The translations under genes were made by a program, and so were the position numbers. This document shows positions 1 to 5,840 of a DNA stretch of 48,127 nucleotides, one piece after another. Under the pieces are notes generated by a model. It was not told the DNA's origin, did no database searches, and was given only the letters and a program-made list of their open reading frames with translations. The stretch is from a virus: positions 1 through 48,127 of IMG/VR virus record IMGVR_UViG_3300020183_000131. The stretch is one strand, 5' to 3'. Numbering within the stretch: position 1 is the first letter of the stretch; each line of letters opens with the position of its first letter.

Positions 1-9
1 CTTTATGTA

Positions 10-270
10 ATGACGTATCGAAGTACTCATACTTTTGAAATTATAGAAAAAGGTGATCCAGAGTATAAAGAAATTATGAAGTTCTTGAATTATCGATGGG
101 TGCCAACTGGCGATCATGGCCGTGTTGAGCCGTATTATATCACAGGATACGTTGAAGTTTATCCTGAAACCTGGAATGGTACTTGGGAGGATTGGCCAAG
201 GTTAAAAATCCACTTTAAAAATGGTAAGTTTATAGAGTCCAGACGGATTGAACGCGGTGAAGCTTTTTAA
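10..270 (+). CDS. hypothetical protein, possibly cut at window edge
   Basis: This 86-residue protein is not recognised. It is rich in aromatic and charged residues (FLNYRWVPTGDH, YYITGYVEVYPETW) and ends in a basic-acidic tail. The reading frame stays open to the left window edge, so the true start could lie outside; the ATG at 10 is only the first one visible. It heads a run of tightly overlapping small plus-strand genes (to about 1046) that look like one operon of accessory phage genes. It has no membrane segment or signal peptide. Function unknown. Confidence 0.6.
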   Translation: MTYRSTHTFEIIEKGDPEYKEIMKFLNYRWVPTGDHGRVEPYYITGYVEVYPETWNGTWEDWPRLKIHFKNGKFIESRRIERGEAF

Positions 271-511
271 ATTTAGCCGTGAAGAGGATTTTGGTACTGA
301 TTTTACGCTTGAATTGTTGATTTTTAAGCGTTTTACGTTGATTAGCTTGTATTTTGGATGGTACGATTACAGTAGATACTTTTGTGCTATGATCTCAGGC
401 GGTATGGCGGATGCTTTAAGTATCCTAATTAGCGCTGGAAAATTTAGTTTCGAGGTCCGTATTGGTCGTGCCAATCATGTTATTAGAGGCAATGAGCCCT
501 GGTTGGATTAA
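257..511 (+). CDS. hypothetical protein
   Basis: This is an unrecognised protein of about 84 residues. I place the start at the GTG at 257, which overlaps the end of the preceding gene; an in-frame TTG at 248 is the alternative. It contains an aromatic-rich middle (LYFGWYDYSRYFCAMISGG) and hydrophobic patches but no clear membrane helix. Its stop overlaps the next start in a TAATG junction at 509-513, which implies translational coupling. Coding status is supported mainly by this packing, not by family recognition. Confidence 0.5.
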   Translation: MKLFKFSREEDFGTDFTLELLIFKRFTLISLYFGWYDYSRYFCAMISGGMADALSILISAGKFSFEVRIGRANHVIRGNEPWLD

Positions 512-738
512 TGAGAAGTTGTTACGGCGCTGGATTATTGACCGGATTCGTCCTTGGGATGCTCTTTTCAATTGCTTCACATATACTAGATGAACTGAAA
601 CCACCCCAGAAGGGGGTGGAACCACCCCGATTTAGGGTGGTTGACAAGTATGCAGGGTGTGATATTGTTCGTTGGGAACCTCAAGGTTACGCCGAGTACA
701 AATTCTTCCTTTATTGCGGAAAGACAAATGACAATTGA
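511..738 (+). CDS. small membrane-anchored protein
   Basis: This 75-residue protein has one N-terminal hydrophobic helix (about residues 7-25, GAGLLTGFVLGMLFSIASHI). A linker follows, then a soluble tail with DKYAGCDIVRWEP and YKFFLYCG, whose two cysteines could pair outside the membrane. The start ATG overlaps the preceding stop (TAATG), and the end overlaps the next gene by 11 bases. One-helix proteins like this are common near phage accessory or lysis genes, but I cannot assign a role. Confidence 0.6.
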   Translation: MRSCYGAGLLTGFVLGMLFSIASHILDELKPPQKGVEPPRFRVVDKYAGCDIVRWEPQGYAEYKFFLYCGKTNDN

Positions 739-904
739 AGTTAAGGGACTTGAAGATGGTGGCCTTGAGATTTTGTGGGATCCAGATGATCCAATTGAAT
801 GTGCTTTAAATGATTGGACGGCGGAGATGTTCATAACTGCTATACTAGAGGAAGCTAATAAAGTCATTGCCGAGCATGAGATACAAGCTCAGAGCGATTC
901 TTGA
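728..904 (+). CDS. small acidic hypothetical protein
   Basis: This 58-residue acidic protein starts at the ATG at 728, inside the end of the previous gene. It reads MTIEVKGLEDGGLEI..., has a DPDDP turn and a helical C-terminal half (WTAEMFITAILEEANKVIAEHEI). The frame is open further upstream, but earlier starts would overlap the membrane-protein gene extensively, so 728 is preferred. The pattern of a short beta start followed by a helix resembles many small phage proteins of unknown function. No catalytic motif is visible. Confidence 0.6.
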   Translation: MTIEVKGLEDGGLEILWDPDDPIECALNDWTAEMFITAILEEANKVIAEHEIQAQSDS

Positions 905-1046
905 AGACTACCTCGAGAGGGGCGTCCAGCATGGTATTAGACGTGCGTATAAGCACTCGGACAGTCCTACAGAAGGTCACTTACTCGATGAGATTCTATC
1001 GGCTATCTGGCTTGAGCTGGATAGTAAGTTCGATATTGATGAGTAA
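876..1046 (+). CDS. small hypothetical protein, 56 aa
   Basis: A short complete frame from the ATG at 876 to the TAA at 1044-1046 encodes 56 residues beginning MRYKLRAILEDYLERG and ending in an acidic DSKFDIDE. It overlaps the preceding gene by 29 bases, matching the overlapping style of this cluster. The composition is coherent: a basic helical start, then an amphipathic helix with EGHLLDEILSAIWLEL. It looks more protein-like than the longer competing frame on the same strand. Function unknown. Confidence 0.55.
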   Translation: MRYKLRAILEDYLERGVQHGIRRAYKHSDSPTEGHLLDEILSAIWLELDSKFDIDE

Positions 1047-1050
1047 ACGG

Positions 1051-1056
1051 TATAAT
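1051..1056 (+). promoter_or_regulatory. candidate -10 element TATAAT
   Basis: A perfect TATAAT lies 5 bases after the preceding stop. It heads a 139-base non-coding leader (1047-1185) before the next gene. The leader holds CCCC-TATT-GGGG (about 1069-1080) and a TTCGCT...AGCGAA inverted repeat (about 1113-1134), so it could be a structured 5' UTR. No convincing -35 is visible, so this is a candidate only. Confidence 0.3.
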
Positions 1057-1185
1057 AGGTTACGTTCACCCCTATTGGGGCGGAAGTAAGCCGACGCGGA
1101 ACGGATCGTTCATTCGCTATTCGGAAACAGCGAACGCACACGCCGACTGAAGGAACGCTCTTTAACCCTGTTAAGGAGATTCGTC

Positions 1186-1338
1186 ATGTCGATTGCTACT
1201 TATCGTGGTGTCAAATACGACATCAGCGTGCCCAAGGAAGAGTACAAAGCATGGTGGAATCAAATCCATCATGATGCTTCTCGTCATCTGGTCTACCGTG
1301 GACAGGACTATCGTCCCTGTCAAACCTCTAAGTCGTAG
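1186..1338 (+). CDS. TYRGVxY small protein, DUF4278-like
   Basis: This 50-residue protein begins MSIATYRGVKYDISV and repeats a related motif near the end (LVYRGQDYRP). The YRGxxY pair resembles short cyanobacterial and cyanophage proteins of the DUF4278 type, whose function is unknown. A strong Shine-Dalgarno AAGGAG at about 1173-1178 is correctly spaced from the ATG and decides the start. It is preceded by the structured leader described at 1051. If the family call is right, it is one of the better pointers to a cyanobacterial host. Confidence 0.65.
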   Translation: MSIATYRGVKYDISVPKEEYKAWWNQIHHDASRHLVYRGQDYRPCQTSKS

Positions 1339-1342
1339 CATC

Positions 1343-1351
1343 TGCTACAAT
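1343..1351 (+). promoter_or_regulatory. candidate extended -10 promoter
   Basis: TGCTACAAT matches an extended -10 (TGnTATAAT) with one mismatch, immediately after the stop of the previous gene. A transcript starting about 7 bases downstream would have a very short leader before the GGAG at 1361-1364 and the ATG at 1371. It would end at the strong terminator at 1585-1614, giving a self-contained unit of roughly 250 bases. No clear -35 is visible. Confidence 0.35.
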
Positions 1352-1370
1352 ACACAGGTTGGAGACCGCT

Positions 1371-1524
1371 ATGGCCGAACTCGTTCTCATCTAAAAACAA
1401 CTCAAAAAAACAGCAGAAAATCGAAGCTCACGTTTATCTGCGTTGGCAGCTAGCAATGGAGCAAACAAATGCCTCGTCTAAAACGCTGGGAGAGGCCTTC
1501 AGAAGCTCCCAGGCGCAACGATAA
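1371..1524 (+). CDS. small ORF needing a +1 frameshift
   Basis: An ATG at 1371 sits 6 bases after a good GGAG ribosome site, yet its frame stops after 7 codons (MAELVLI, TAA at 1392-1394). In the +1 frame, from the TCT at 1390, 44 codons run to the TAA at 1522-1524 and read as a coherent basic/helical protein (for example HVYLRWQLAMEQTNASSKTL). The junction CTC-ATC-TAA-AAA could be a programmed +1 site, a natural lesion or a sequence error. An alternative reading is a 7-codon leader peptide or a small RNA. Confidence 0.3.
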
Positions 1525-1584
1525 AAGCCGTCAGGCATCAGCGCGTCTAAGGCAGATCAAGAAAGCTACAAAAGCCCAAATGAA

Positions 1585-1614
1585 GCGACTCCGTGAAAAG
1601 GGTCGCTTTTTTTT
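1585..1614 (+). terminator. rho-independent terminator
   Basis: The stem GCGACTC/GGGTCGC (7 pairs, one G-T) with an 8-base A-rich loop is followed by eight T residues (1607-1614). This is the cleanest terminator in the left part of the window. It ends the unit beginning near 1343. A longer plus-strand frame (1469-1816) runs through it, which argues against that longer frame being translated as one protein. Confidence 0.8.
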
Positions 1615-1627
1615 GGTATCCAAGCTT

Positions 1628-1816
1628 ATGAACCCAGATAAACAAAGAAATAAAATGAAAAAAGCTCTTTGCGGAGCCCAAGAGGCTCTTAGCAGAGAGG
1701 ATGCATTGAAATACCTGAAAAAATATGAAAAAGCATTTCAAAAACTAAATAACGGAGTAAGTATCAAAGATAAATCTTCTTACGACAATAGAAATCATAA
1801 CTGCTCGGCAGAATAA
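1628..1816 (+). CDS. small lysine-rich hypothetical protein
   Basis: This is a lysine-rich helical protein of about 62 residues (REDALKYLKKYEKAFQKLNN) lying between the terminator at 1585-1614 and the first virion gene. The frame is open upstream to an ATG at 1469, but that version would span the terminator, so I choose the ATG at 1628; the ATG at 1655 is also possible. No good ribosome site supports any of these starts. Function unknown and coding status uncertain. Confidence 0.4.
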   Translation: MNPDKQRNKMKKALCGAQEALSREDALKYLKKYEKAFQKLNNGVSIKDKSSYDNRNHNCSAE

Positions 1817-1834
1817 CCTAGACATAAAGCCCCA

Positions 1835-2338
1835 ATGGCCAGTCCTCTGCTTAGTTACGCAAATACGAGGCTGAGGATTGTTGCATCTAGCACGGTAACA
1901 GTTGTTTCGGGTAGACCTACGGAGACACCTGGGGATGTCTACTTGATTAAATGTTTTCTAAAAAGAGCTCAATACAAAGGTGTTTCATCTGGATCGAGGA
2001 AAGTCCCGCTACCTGCTGAACTTGGTGGTTTAATGATGCCGGGCGCCGCTGGCGATCAGTTTTACTATCGAGGTTATGCATTACAAAAAGCTATTATCAC
2101 CACTGGTTTTGCCTGGCAAACAGATAATTTGAAGTCAATCAAATTTACAGATATCACAGCGCAAGAAACATTTCTCCTGCCTGGAATGCAAGTACAGATG
2201 AAACTTGGTAATGATCCATTAATGAATGGTATTATTGAGCGATCTAGTGGCGTATTTGGCGGTTTGGGTATTGATCAAATTATTTATCCAAATATTGGTG
2301 GAGTCGAAATTCAAATCAAGGGTGGAGAATTAGAGTAA
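1835..2338 (+). CDS. putative head-tail connector/head closure protein
   Basis: This 167-residue, mainly beta protein (PGDVYLIKCFLKRAQ, GGVEIQIKGGELE) sits directly before an HK97 gp10-like gene and the tail chaperones. That slot normally holds head-closure or stopper proteins of siphoviruses, which seal the portal-adaptor complex. I assign it by position and beta-rich pattern, not by a recognised motif. Two bases separate its stop from the next GTG start, so the two are probably translated together. Confidence 0.5.
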   Translation: MASPLLSYANTRLRIVASSTVTVVSGRPTETPGDVYLIKCFLKRAQYKGVSSGSRKVPLPAELGGLMMPGAAGDQFYYRGYALQKAIITTGFAWQTDNLKSIKFTDITAQETFLLPGMQVQMKLGNDPLMNGIIERSSGVFGGLGIDQIIYPNIGGVEIQIKGGELE

Positions 2339-2340
2339 TT

Positions 2341-2898
2341 GTGGCTAAATCGATAAACGCAAATAGCATAATCAAAAGCTTAAAAAAATTAAACACAATA
2401 TTTGAAACAGTTGAGAAAACAGGTAAAACCCATACATCCCGACTAGAGATAAGCACAAGAACGGAAGGAGAAGAGGTCTTTGAGTTAATAAAAAAGTTTC
2501 CTTATGAAGCTAGAAAAGCTTACAAGTTAGCACTTGAAGTTACTGCAAACGATTTAGCTGCTTCGCTAGATGAAGCGATGGAATCAAGTGTATGGCGATG
2601 GAATGATGATACCAGGGATATAATTGATACCGGTGATTTAAGGGATTCACAGAAAGTTGAGGTTGACGAGAATGGTATTATTATCAGATATAGAGAAGAA
2701 TATGCTGCTATTGTTCATTATGGAGGCTATATCGAGTCTGGACTCAATCCTGCTGTTCTTATTTATTATCCGGCTCGGCCATGGATTGAGGCTGTACTAA
2801 CAGGGAATGGCCCAGTAGAAAAATTTGATGTCAGGAAAGAGCTCGAGGAGAATTTACTTGAGTTTTTAGGGAAAAGTATTTTAGGTAAATCACGCTAG
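2341..2898 (+). CDS. HK97 gp10-like neck/tail-completion protein
   Basis: This 185-residue protein has a helical N-terminal half and then the hallmarks of the HK97-gp10 neck family. These are IDTGDLRDSQKVEVDENG (the TGxLR/S strand), YAAIVHYGGY (the family's 'YA..vh.G') and YPARPWIEAVL (the 'PARPFl' strand). These proteins join the head connector to the tail tube. The start is a GTG two bases after the preceding stop. A TAGGAATACTAT motif (2896-2907) overlaps its stop and precedes the next gene. Confidence 0.75.
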   Translation: MAKSINANSIIKSLKKLNTIFETVEKTGKTHTSRLEISTRTEGEEVFELIKKFPYEARKAYKLALEVTANDLAASLDEAMESSVWRWNDDTRDIIDTGDLRDSQKVEVDENGIIIRYREEYAAIVHYGGYIESGLNPAVLIYYPARPWIEAVLTGNGPVEKFDVRKELEENLLEFLGKSILGKSR

Positions 2899-2907
2899 GA
2901 ATACTAT
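2896..2907 (+). promoter_or_regulatory. GGAAYAMTA candidate late-promoter motif, copy 1
   Basis: TAGGAATACTAT lies 19 bases before the tail-chaperone ATG. It shares GGAAYAMTA with five other sites upstream of virion genes (5038, 12917, 17088, 17894, 19361). Intergenic placement and shared orientation suggest a -10-like element, possibly read by a phage sigma factor. No shared -35 could be aligned by eye. Confidence 0.4.
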
Positions 2908-2925
2908 TTCGCTTTTTAAAAGAAA

Positions 2926-3453
2926 ATGGCAAAACTTCCTTTTATCGTTGAGCCCAAATCAAAGCCCGTCTTAACAAAAATCGGGAATGATGAAATTGGT
3001 ATTTTCGAAATCGAAAGACGAGGATACTTGACCGTCTCGGAGAAGACTTTTGTTGATAGCTTTACTCAGTCTAGTGGGATCTTGAAGGATATTGTAAAAA
3101 TTTCGAATCAAGTATCCTTGTTAATGAAAATGGGTCGCGACGAGGCCTATAATCTTGTTGTTAGAGTTTTAAGTGGAAACACTGAGACCAAGAACGAGAA
3201 AGCTGTAGCAGAAAGATATGAAGTCGAAATTGCTGAGATGACATCCAATATGGCTGAGATGCAATCAAAGAGGGCACTTGCTGTAGCAACCGTATTATTA
3301 CAGAGTCGAGTTGATTCGGAATGGGAATTTCAAGATACTTTAGGTTTAGAACCTCAGATAGTAGAGGAGCTTTGTTCGTTGTACGATTTGGAAGAGTCTA
3401 AGATCAAACCGGAGCAACCCGAGACCCTGGCACAAGAAATACTGGGAAAGTAG
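2926..3453 (+). CDS. tail assembly chaperone, short (gpG-like) form
   Basis: This 175-residue, largely helical, charged protein lies just upstream of the tail-tube and tape-measure genes. It ends in ...EILGK with the codons CTG GGA AAG TAG, so the last sense codons form the heptamer G GGA AAG, identical to the phage lambda G/GT slippery sequence. In lambda-type phages the short form and a -1 frameshifted long form together coat the tape measure during tail assembly. I infer the same here from the slippery site, the gene position and the open -1 frame. Confidence 0.8.
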   Translation: MAKLPFIVEPKSKPVLTKIGNDEIGIFEIERRGYLTVSEKTFVDSFTQSSGILKDIVKISNQVSLLMKMGRDEAYNLVVRVLSGNTETKNEKAVAERYEVEIAEMTSNMAEMQSKRALAVATVLLQSRVDSEWEFQDTLGLEPQIVEELCSLYDLEESKIKPEQPETLAQEILGK

Positions 3454-4082
3454 AATCAGGTGAATACGGAGAGCCAATTAATTTCTCTGAAATCTATTGG
3501 TTTTTGAAATTCACCTTCCCAGGCGATACGGAGTTTACATTTGAGAGATACGGGGAATTACCATATATCTATGTCTTAGAGGCATATGAAAATGGATTGA
3601 GAATAAATAGAAAAAATCTTCATTACTATGAAGCGCCACACGCTCTTCAGACATCTATACTTGCCAATATTAATAGAGATCCTAAAAAGAATCGCAAACC
3701 CTTTTCTTTTGAGGATTTCTGTATGTATTTATCTTTAGAGGATAGAGATATTCCAAGTTCTGAATTCGGATCAGCGGCAATGGTGTTGATCGAAAAAAGA
3801 ATCTTTCCATCATGGGCTTTATTTGCATACAAAGATCTTAAGAGTGCAGCCTCTGGGCTGCCGCCAGATGTCCTTGCTTATTTGTCAGATGATATTATTA
3901 TTTTGGCTCCACAGATTTCCGAAGGTTCTGTTAAAGGTATGATGATAGCAATGCAAAAAGCATCTGGAAAATTAAGATATCTGGAATCACCCTGTCATAA
4001 ACAAGTAATCATTAAAGTACCAAAGTTTGACGGTAAATTTTATTGTTGTGAAAATGTAGTGATTGAATTAATTACTGGTTAG
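2926..4082 (+). CDS. tail assembly chaperone, frameshifted (gpGT-like) fusion
   Basis: This is the -1 frameshift product of the chaperone gene: 175 residues of the short form, then about 210 residues from the downstream frame (VESGEYGEPINFSEIYWFLK onwards, entered at 3450). The downstream part has no good independent start: only a TTG at 3504 with no ribosome site. This supports translation only as a fusion of about 385 residues. Its 3' end overlaps, tail to tail, the antisense HNH gene by 11 bases. The tube gene lies between the chaperones and the tape measure, unlike the usual tube-chaperone-tape order. Confidence 0.8.
3444..3450 (+). promoter_or_regulatory. -1 programmed frameshift site GGGAAAG
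   Basis: The heptamer G GGA AAG is in the correct phase (X XXY YYZ) and is followed at once by the zero-frame stop TAG (3451-3453). The -1 frame entered at GTA 3450 is open for 210 codons to 4082. Lambda uses the same heptamer between G and T. No obvious stimulatory stem-loop was needed to make this call. Confidence 0.85.
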
Positions 4083-4449
4083 AATTGTATTGAAGAATTT
4101 TTCCTGTATTAAGCCATTCATCAATCCTTTCTTCATTAATCAAGGAATAAAAATTTTGCAGTCTATACCAAGACCTCCAATCCAAGCTACCTTTTGAATG
4201 GTTGCATGATTTGCATGCGGGAACACAATTACTTGTTCGATCTTTACCTCCTCGGCTTTTAGGTCTAACGTGATCAACAGTTAAACTTTTCTCATCAATT
4301 GGAGGGCTGTTGCAATAAGCGCATCTGTTGTTCCATGCCTCTTTAATACTATTACGCCACAATCGTTTGGCTTCTGTTGTTGTCATTGCCTCAAGATTAA
4401 AAAGGTATTCGAAAGCCTTCTCTCGAAGGGGAATAATCTGATTAATCAT
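4072..4449 (-). CDS. HNH endonuclease, likely free-standing homing type
   Basis: This 125-residue protein carries a clear HNH nuclease core: CAYC, then LTVDHVRPKSRGG, then NCVPACKSCNHSKG. This gives the two zinc-binding CxxC pairs and the catalytic His. It is the only minus-strand gene inside the tail block and sits between the frameshifted chaperone and the next tail gene, the typical pattern of an invading homing endonuclease. An inverted repeat at 4464-4521 lies just outside its 5' end. Its likely role is cleavage of related genomes lacking the insertion; a packaging role is less likely given the position. Confidence 0.85.
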   Translation of the reverse strand: MINQIIPLREKAFEYLFNLEAMTTTEAKRLWRNSIKEAWNNRCAYCNSPPIDEKSLTVDHVRPKSRGGKDRTSNCVPACKSCNHSKGSLDWRSWYRLQNFYSLINEERIDEWLNTGKILQYNSNQ

Positions 4450-4463
4450 TGAGCTATTGTTTG

Positions 4464-4521
4464 GACAACCACTAAGGGAGTGTAAGCAAGTGGGCTTTTC
4501 ATAAGCGCTTTAGCGGTTGTC
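4464..4521. repeat. inverted repeat with internal hairpins
   Basis: GACAACC (4464-4470) and GGTTGTC (4515-4521) are perfect inverted repeats flanking 44 bases. The interior can form CACT-AAGGG-AGTG (4470-4482) and GCTT-TTCAT-AAGC (4494-4506). The result looks like a small branched structure in the 124-base gap between the HNH gene and the next tail gene. It could be an RNA leader for 4574, a terminator region or part of the mobile HNH unit. It is too short for a tRNA. Confidence 0.45.
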
Positions 4522-4573
4522 TAATATATGTTTCCGGCAAATGGCACACTAAAACGCGGATTTATACTCATTA

Positions 4574-5011
4574 ATGGCTCAAAATTTTCCAACCTCGCCA
4601 TTGGTGATTTATAACACCTTGGGCGCAAATACAACTTTTGTAAATAGCCTTGGCGATTATACTTTTACTGGTGGTTCTACATCAAAAGCATTTGCGATTG
4701 TCACACCTGGCAGACCATTGCCAAACTTAGAGAATGTTACCGGTGTTGAATGTATTATTCATGATATTGGTGACGTAAGAAGGAAAAATTATTTAACCGA
4801 TAATAGCAGTCTTTTATCGACCTGGAAGGTGTTTTTAATTGCGTGGGATCCAGCATATGGTACAAACATTAATACAAGTGCCAATATTATTCTTTCGACT
4901 TTTGCGGGATCTAAGGCAATAGAAACAGTGGCAACCTCTTCTGGCTTGACTGCGCGAGTTCAAACGCTTGTTTTGATTCCAGAAGAAGGTGCAATTAATC
5001 CAAACCCATAA
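4574..5011 (+). CDS. tail protein, possible tail terminator
   Basis: This 145-residue beta-rich protein (FAIVTPGRPLPNLENVTGVECIIHDIGDV, WKVFLIAWDP) lies between the chaperones and the tail tube. Size and position would suit a tail terminator or completion protein, which docks on the head-proximal end of the tube. There is no diagnostic motif, so this is an inference from position. The start ATG follows the structured gap at 4464-4521. Confidence 0.45.
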   Translation: MAQNFPTSPLVIYNTLGANTTFVNSLGDYTFTGGSTSKAFAIVTPGRPLPNLENVTGVECIIHDIGDVRRKNYLTDNSSLLSTWKVFLIAWDPAYGTNINTSANIILSTFAGSKAIETVATSSGLTARVQTLVLIPEEGAINPNP

Positions 5012-5037
5012 CAGGGTAAAAAGTAGGCTACCGTCAT

Positions 5038-5049
5038 TAGGAACAATAA
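5038..5049 (+). promoter_or_regulatory. GGAAYAMTA candidate late-promoter motif, copy 2
   Basis: TAGGAACAATAA lies 59 bases upstream of the tail-tube ATG, in the 96-base gap after the preceding gene. It belongs to the shared motif set described at 2896. The predicted transcript would carry the two hairpins at 5056-5102. Confidence 0.4.
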
Positions 5050-5055
5050 CTTAGT

Positions 5056-5102
5056 GGGGTGAACCCCCCGAATTTGCACTTCGTCCGGGCAAACCGGTTT
5101 TT
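5056..5102 (+). promoter_or_regulatory. two-hairpin 5' leader of tail-tube gene
   Basis: GGGG-TGAA-CCCC (5056-5067) and CCGG-GCAAA-CCGG followed by TTTTT (5085-5102) lie between the candidate promoter and the tube ATG at 5108. No purine-rich ribosome site is visible close to that ATG. The second hairpin plus T-run looks like a weak terminator or attenuator right before a presumably highly expressed gene. Hairpins could also stabilise the 5' end of the mRNA. Confidence 0.4.
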
Positions 5103-5107
5103 CACCC

Positions 5108-5761
5108 ATGGCAAATTATTCAGCCGCATTTGGCTACGACGTTTACCTGATGCCGCTGGCTTCCAGTAGCGTTGATATTGATTTTACTGGCGTTACTAGC
5201 GCCACTGGTACAACTCAGCCTGCAGCCTTTATTAAGACTGACACCACTACACTTGGCAACGGTTTAAACATCGTTCCTGCCACTGCCTCAGTTGCGTACA
5301 ATGGCACGACTGGTGTTTTCACGGTTGCTGGTTCTGCGTTCAGCATGAATGGCACTGATAAGCCGGTCCGTCTGTACGGTTTAACGAACGCTGCGCTAGA
5401 GACCGATACCAGCTCCGAAGACATCATCACTTATGATGATGAAACCAAGGGTTATGCCACTTCAATTGCTACCTCCAAGACTTGGAGCATGACCCTCGAG
5501 GGTGTTGCCGACTTCCAGGATTCTGGCTATCAGATTCTCCGTCTGACTGAGCAAAATACCGTTGCCAACTCCCTGCGCGTCAAGATCGCCCGTATCGGCC
5601 CCACGGGTACTGACGAAGCCGTTTATGGCTACGGCACTCTTGAGGGTTATTCAGAGTCGATTGAGGCGGGCTCAATTGTTAGCTGGAGCGCCACACTTTC
5701 CGGCTATGGGCCTTACAAGCTTGATATTGATGCCAATCCGGCTCCGGCTCCTACTCCGTAA
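5108..5761 (+). CDS. major tail tube protein
   Basis: This 217-residue protein begins MANYSAAFGYDVYL and has the beta-rich, Thr/Ser/Gly-rich make-up of tail-tube proteins. It contains ATSKTWSMTLEGVADF, LRVKIARIGPTGTDEAVYGYG and GSIVSWSATLSGYGPYK, matching the tube family's 'ves.s.tgs.ds..ws.tl.g.G' end. Codon use is more GC-rich and biased than its neighbours, as also seen in the capsid gene, which fits high expression. It is isolated between a structured leader and a strong terminator, directly before the tape measure. Confidence 0.8.
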   Translation: MANYSAAFGYDVYLMPLASSSVDIDFTGVTSATGTTQPAAFIKTDTTTLGNGLNIVPATASVAYNGTTGVFTVAGSAFSMNGTDKPVRLYGLTNAALETDTSSEDIITYDDETKGYATSIATSKTWSMTLEGVADFQDSGYQILRLTEQNTVANSLRVKIARIGPTGTDEAVYGYGTLEGYSESIEAGSIVSWSATLSGYGPYKLDIDANPAPAPTP

Positions 5762-5787
5762 CTTTTCGATCATTTTTGTATCAACTA

Positions 5788-5809
5788 CCCCGCTACGGCG
5801 GGGTTTTTT
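5788..5809 (+). terminator. rho-independent terminator
   Basis: CCCCGC-TACG-GCGGGG followed by six T residues gives a strong intrinsic terminator after the tail-tube gene. It probably limits read-through so that the tube protein is made in excess over the tape measure. Confidence 0.9.
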
Positions 5810-5840
5810 GTTGGCAGACTAGCTTAGCATTTTGACCATA

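Noticed and set aside
1336-1524. Read-through of the TAG ending the TYRGVxY gene into the following open frame
   Set aside because: The frame does stay open to 1524, but a good GGAG ribosome site and ATG at 1371 give a simpler origin for that coding, and no readthrough context is evident.
3504-4082. Independent gene starting at TTG 3504
   Set aside because: No ribosome site, and the frame is open upstream exactly from the slippery heptamer, so expression as a frameshift fusion is preferred.
4464-4521. tRNA gene suspected from a 7-bp acceptor-like repeat
   Set aside because: Only 58 bases long, with no T-arm or anticodon loop.
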